Part shown: positions 63,812 to 64,000 of the stretch, one piece after another | Numbering within the stretch: the stretch's first letter is position 1 | Layout: each line of letters opens with the position of its first letter | From: Sphingomonas sp. Root720 | GTDB lineage: Bacteria; Pseudomonadota; Alphaproteobacteria; Sphingomonadales; Sphingomonadaceae | Length of the DNA stretch: 64,000 bases | Assembly: GCF_001428605.1 (NCBI RefSeq) | Contig: NZ_LMID01000016.1 | Coordinates: 1 to 64,000, forward strand | Direction: 5' to 3' | Position numbers and translations under genes: made by a program | The notes under the pieces: generated by a model | Databases searched by the model: none | What the model saw: only the letters and a program-made list of their open reading frames with translations | Told to the model about the DNA's origin: nothing

Positions 63812-64000
63812 CGCCGGGACACTCCATATCCCTGTTGCTTGCCCCCACGGCGCCTACGCTCGCACCGTACCCCAATCTCTTGAAGCTATTGGATTATTCG
63901 CGACGTGTAATCGCCCATGCTGCAAAGCGGTATCGCCGCAGGGCGAAGCGTTGACGAACCAGGCGGCAGCGGCCGCCACCGCCCGCGTCGATCCGTTTCC

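Overview
The window is high-GC alphaproteobacterial chromosome. Housekeeping genes (gyrA, glmU, glmS, gph, yaaA), small exported proteins and two copies of a GTCATCCCGGCGAAAGCCGG repeat point to a sphingomonad (Sphingomonadaceae); I cannot fix the genus.

Region 1 (39-34986) is a prophage or phage-derived island between a tRNA-Val gene and a tRNA-Ile(CAT) gene. On the minus strand, read from 18.9 kb down to 0.7 kb, it carries a podovirus virion module of P22 type: terminase, portal, scaffold, P22-fold coat protein, adaptor, gp10-like tail hub, internal or tail proteins, and a lysis cassette (M15 endolysin, holin candidate, i-spanin with an embedded o-spanin). A beta-helix tailspike ends the operon. 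The large terminase is split into ATPase and nuclease ORFs. Between packaging and replication genes (19-22.7 kb) lies an unusual group of small exported proteins and one lipoprotein, likely lysogenic-conversion cargo. A helicase/primase module (23.2-25.5 kb), a Cro-like/CI-like switch with palindromic operators sharing an AGCGTAC half-site (26.6-27.8 kb), accessory genes, a nuclease-like protein and an AlpA regulator follow. A translationally overlapping three-gene minus-strand cassette of unknown function (31.2-33.3 kb) sits directly beside the tyrosine integrase, where phages and islands often carry defence genes.

Region 2 (35-55 kb) is core chromosome: a degenerate soluble histidine kinase, an Lrp regulator, a periplasmic TPR protein, yaaA, gyrA with a TTG start, a host-attachment family protein, a Doc/AbrB-type toxin-antitoxin pair, an alpha/beta-hydrolase-like membrane protein coupled to a cytochrome P450, an AraC regulator, a methyltransferase, gph, glmU, glmS, and a large RTX-repeat GH16 glucanase.

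Region 3 (55.3-62.3 kb, minus strand) is a complete lasso-peptide biosynthetic operon in the order A-B1-B2-C-K-D-N. The 46-residue precursor has a canonical leader (Y6, P9, L11, G15, T21) and a predicted 24-residue core with a Gly23-Asp31 nine-residue macrolactam ring and a C-terminal serine. An HPr-kinase-like gene and a nucleotidyltransferase-like gene suggest a tail-phosphorylated (paeninodin-like) lasso peptide. Successive genes overlap by 4-17 nt, and a strong hairpin separates the precursor from the enzymes. Upstream, on the same strand, is a phosphoribosyltransferase-HAD fusion protein. This cluster and the three-gene cassette next to the integrase are the most promising novel content.
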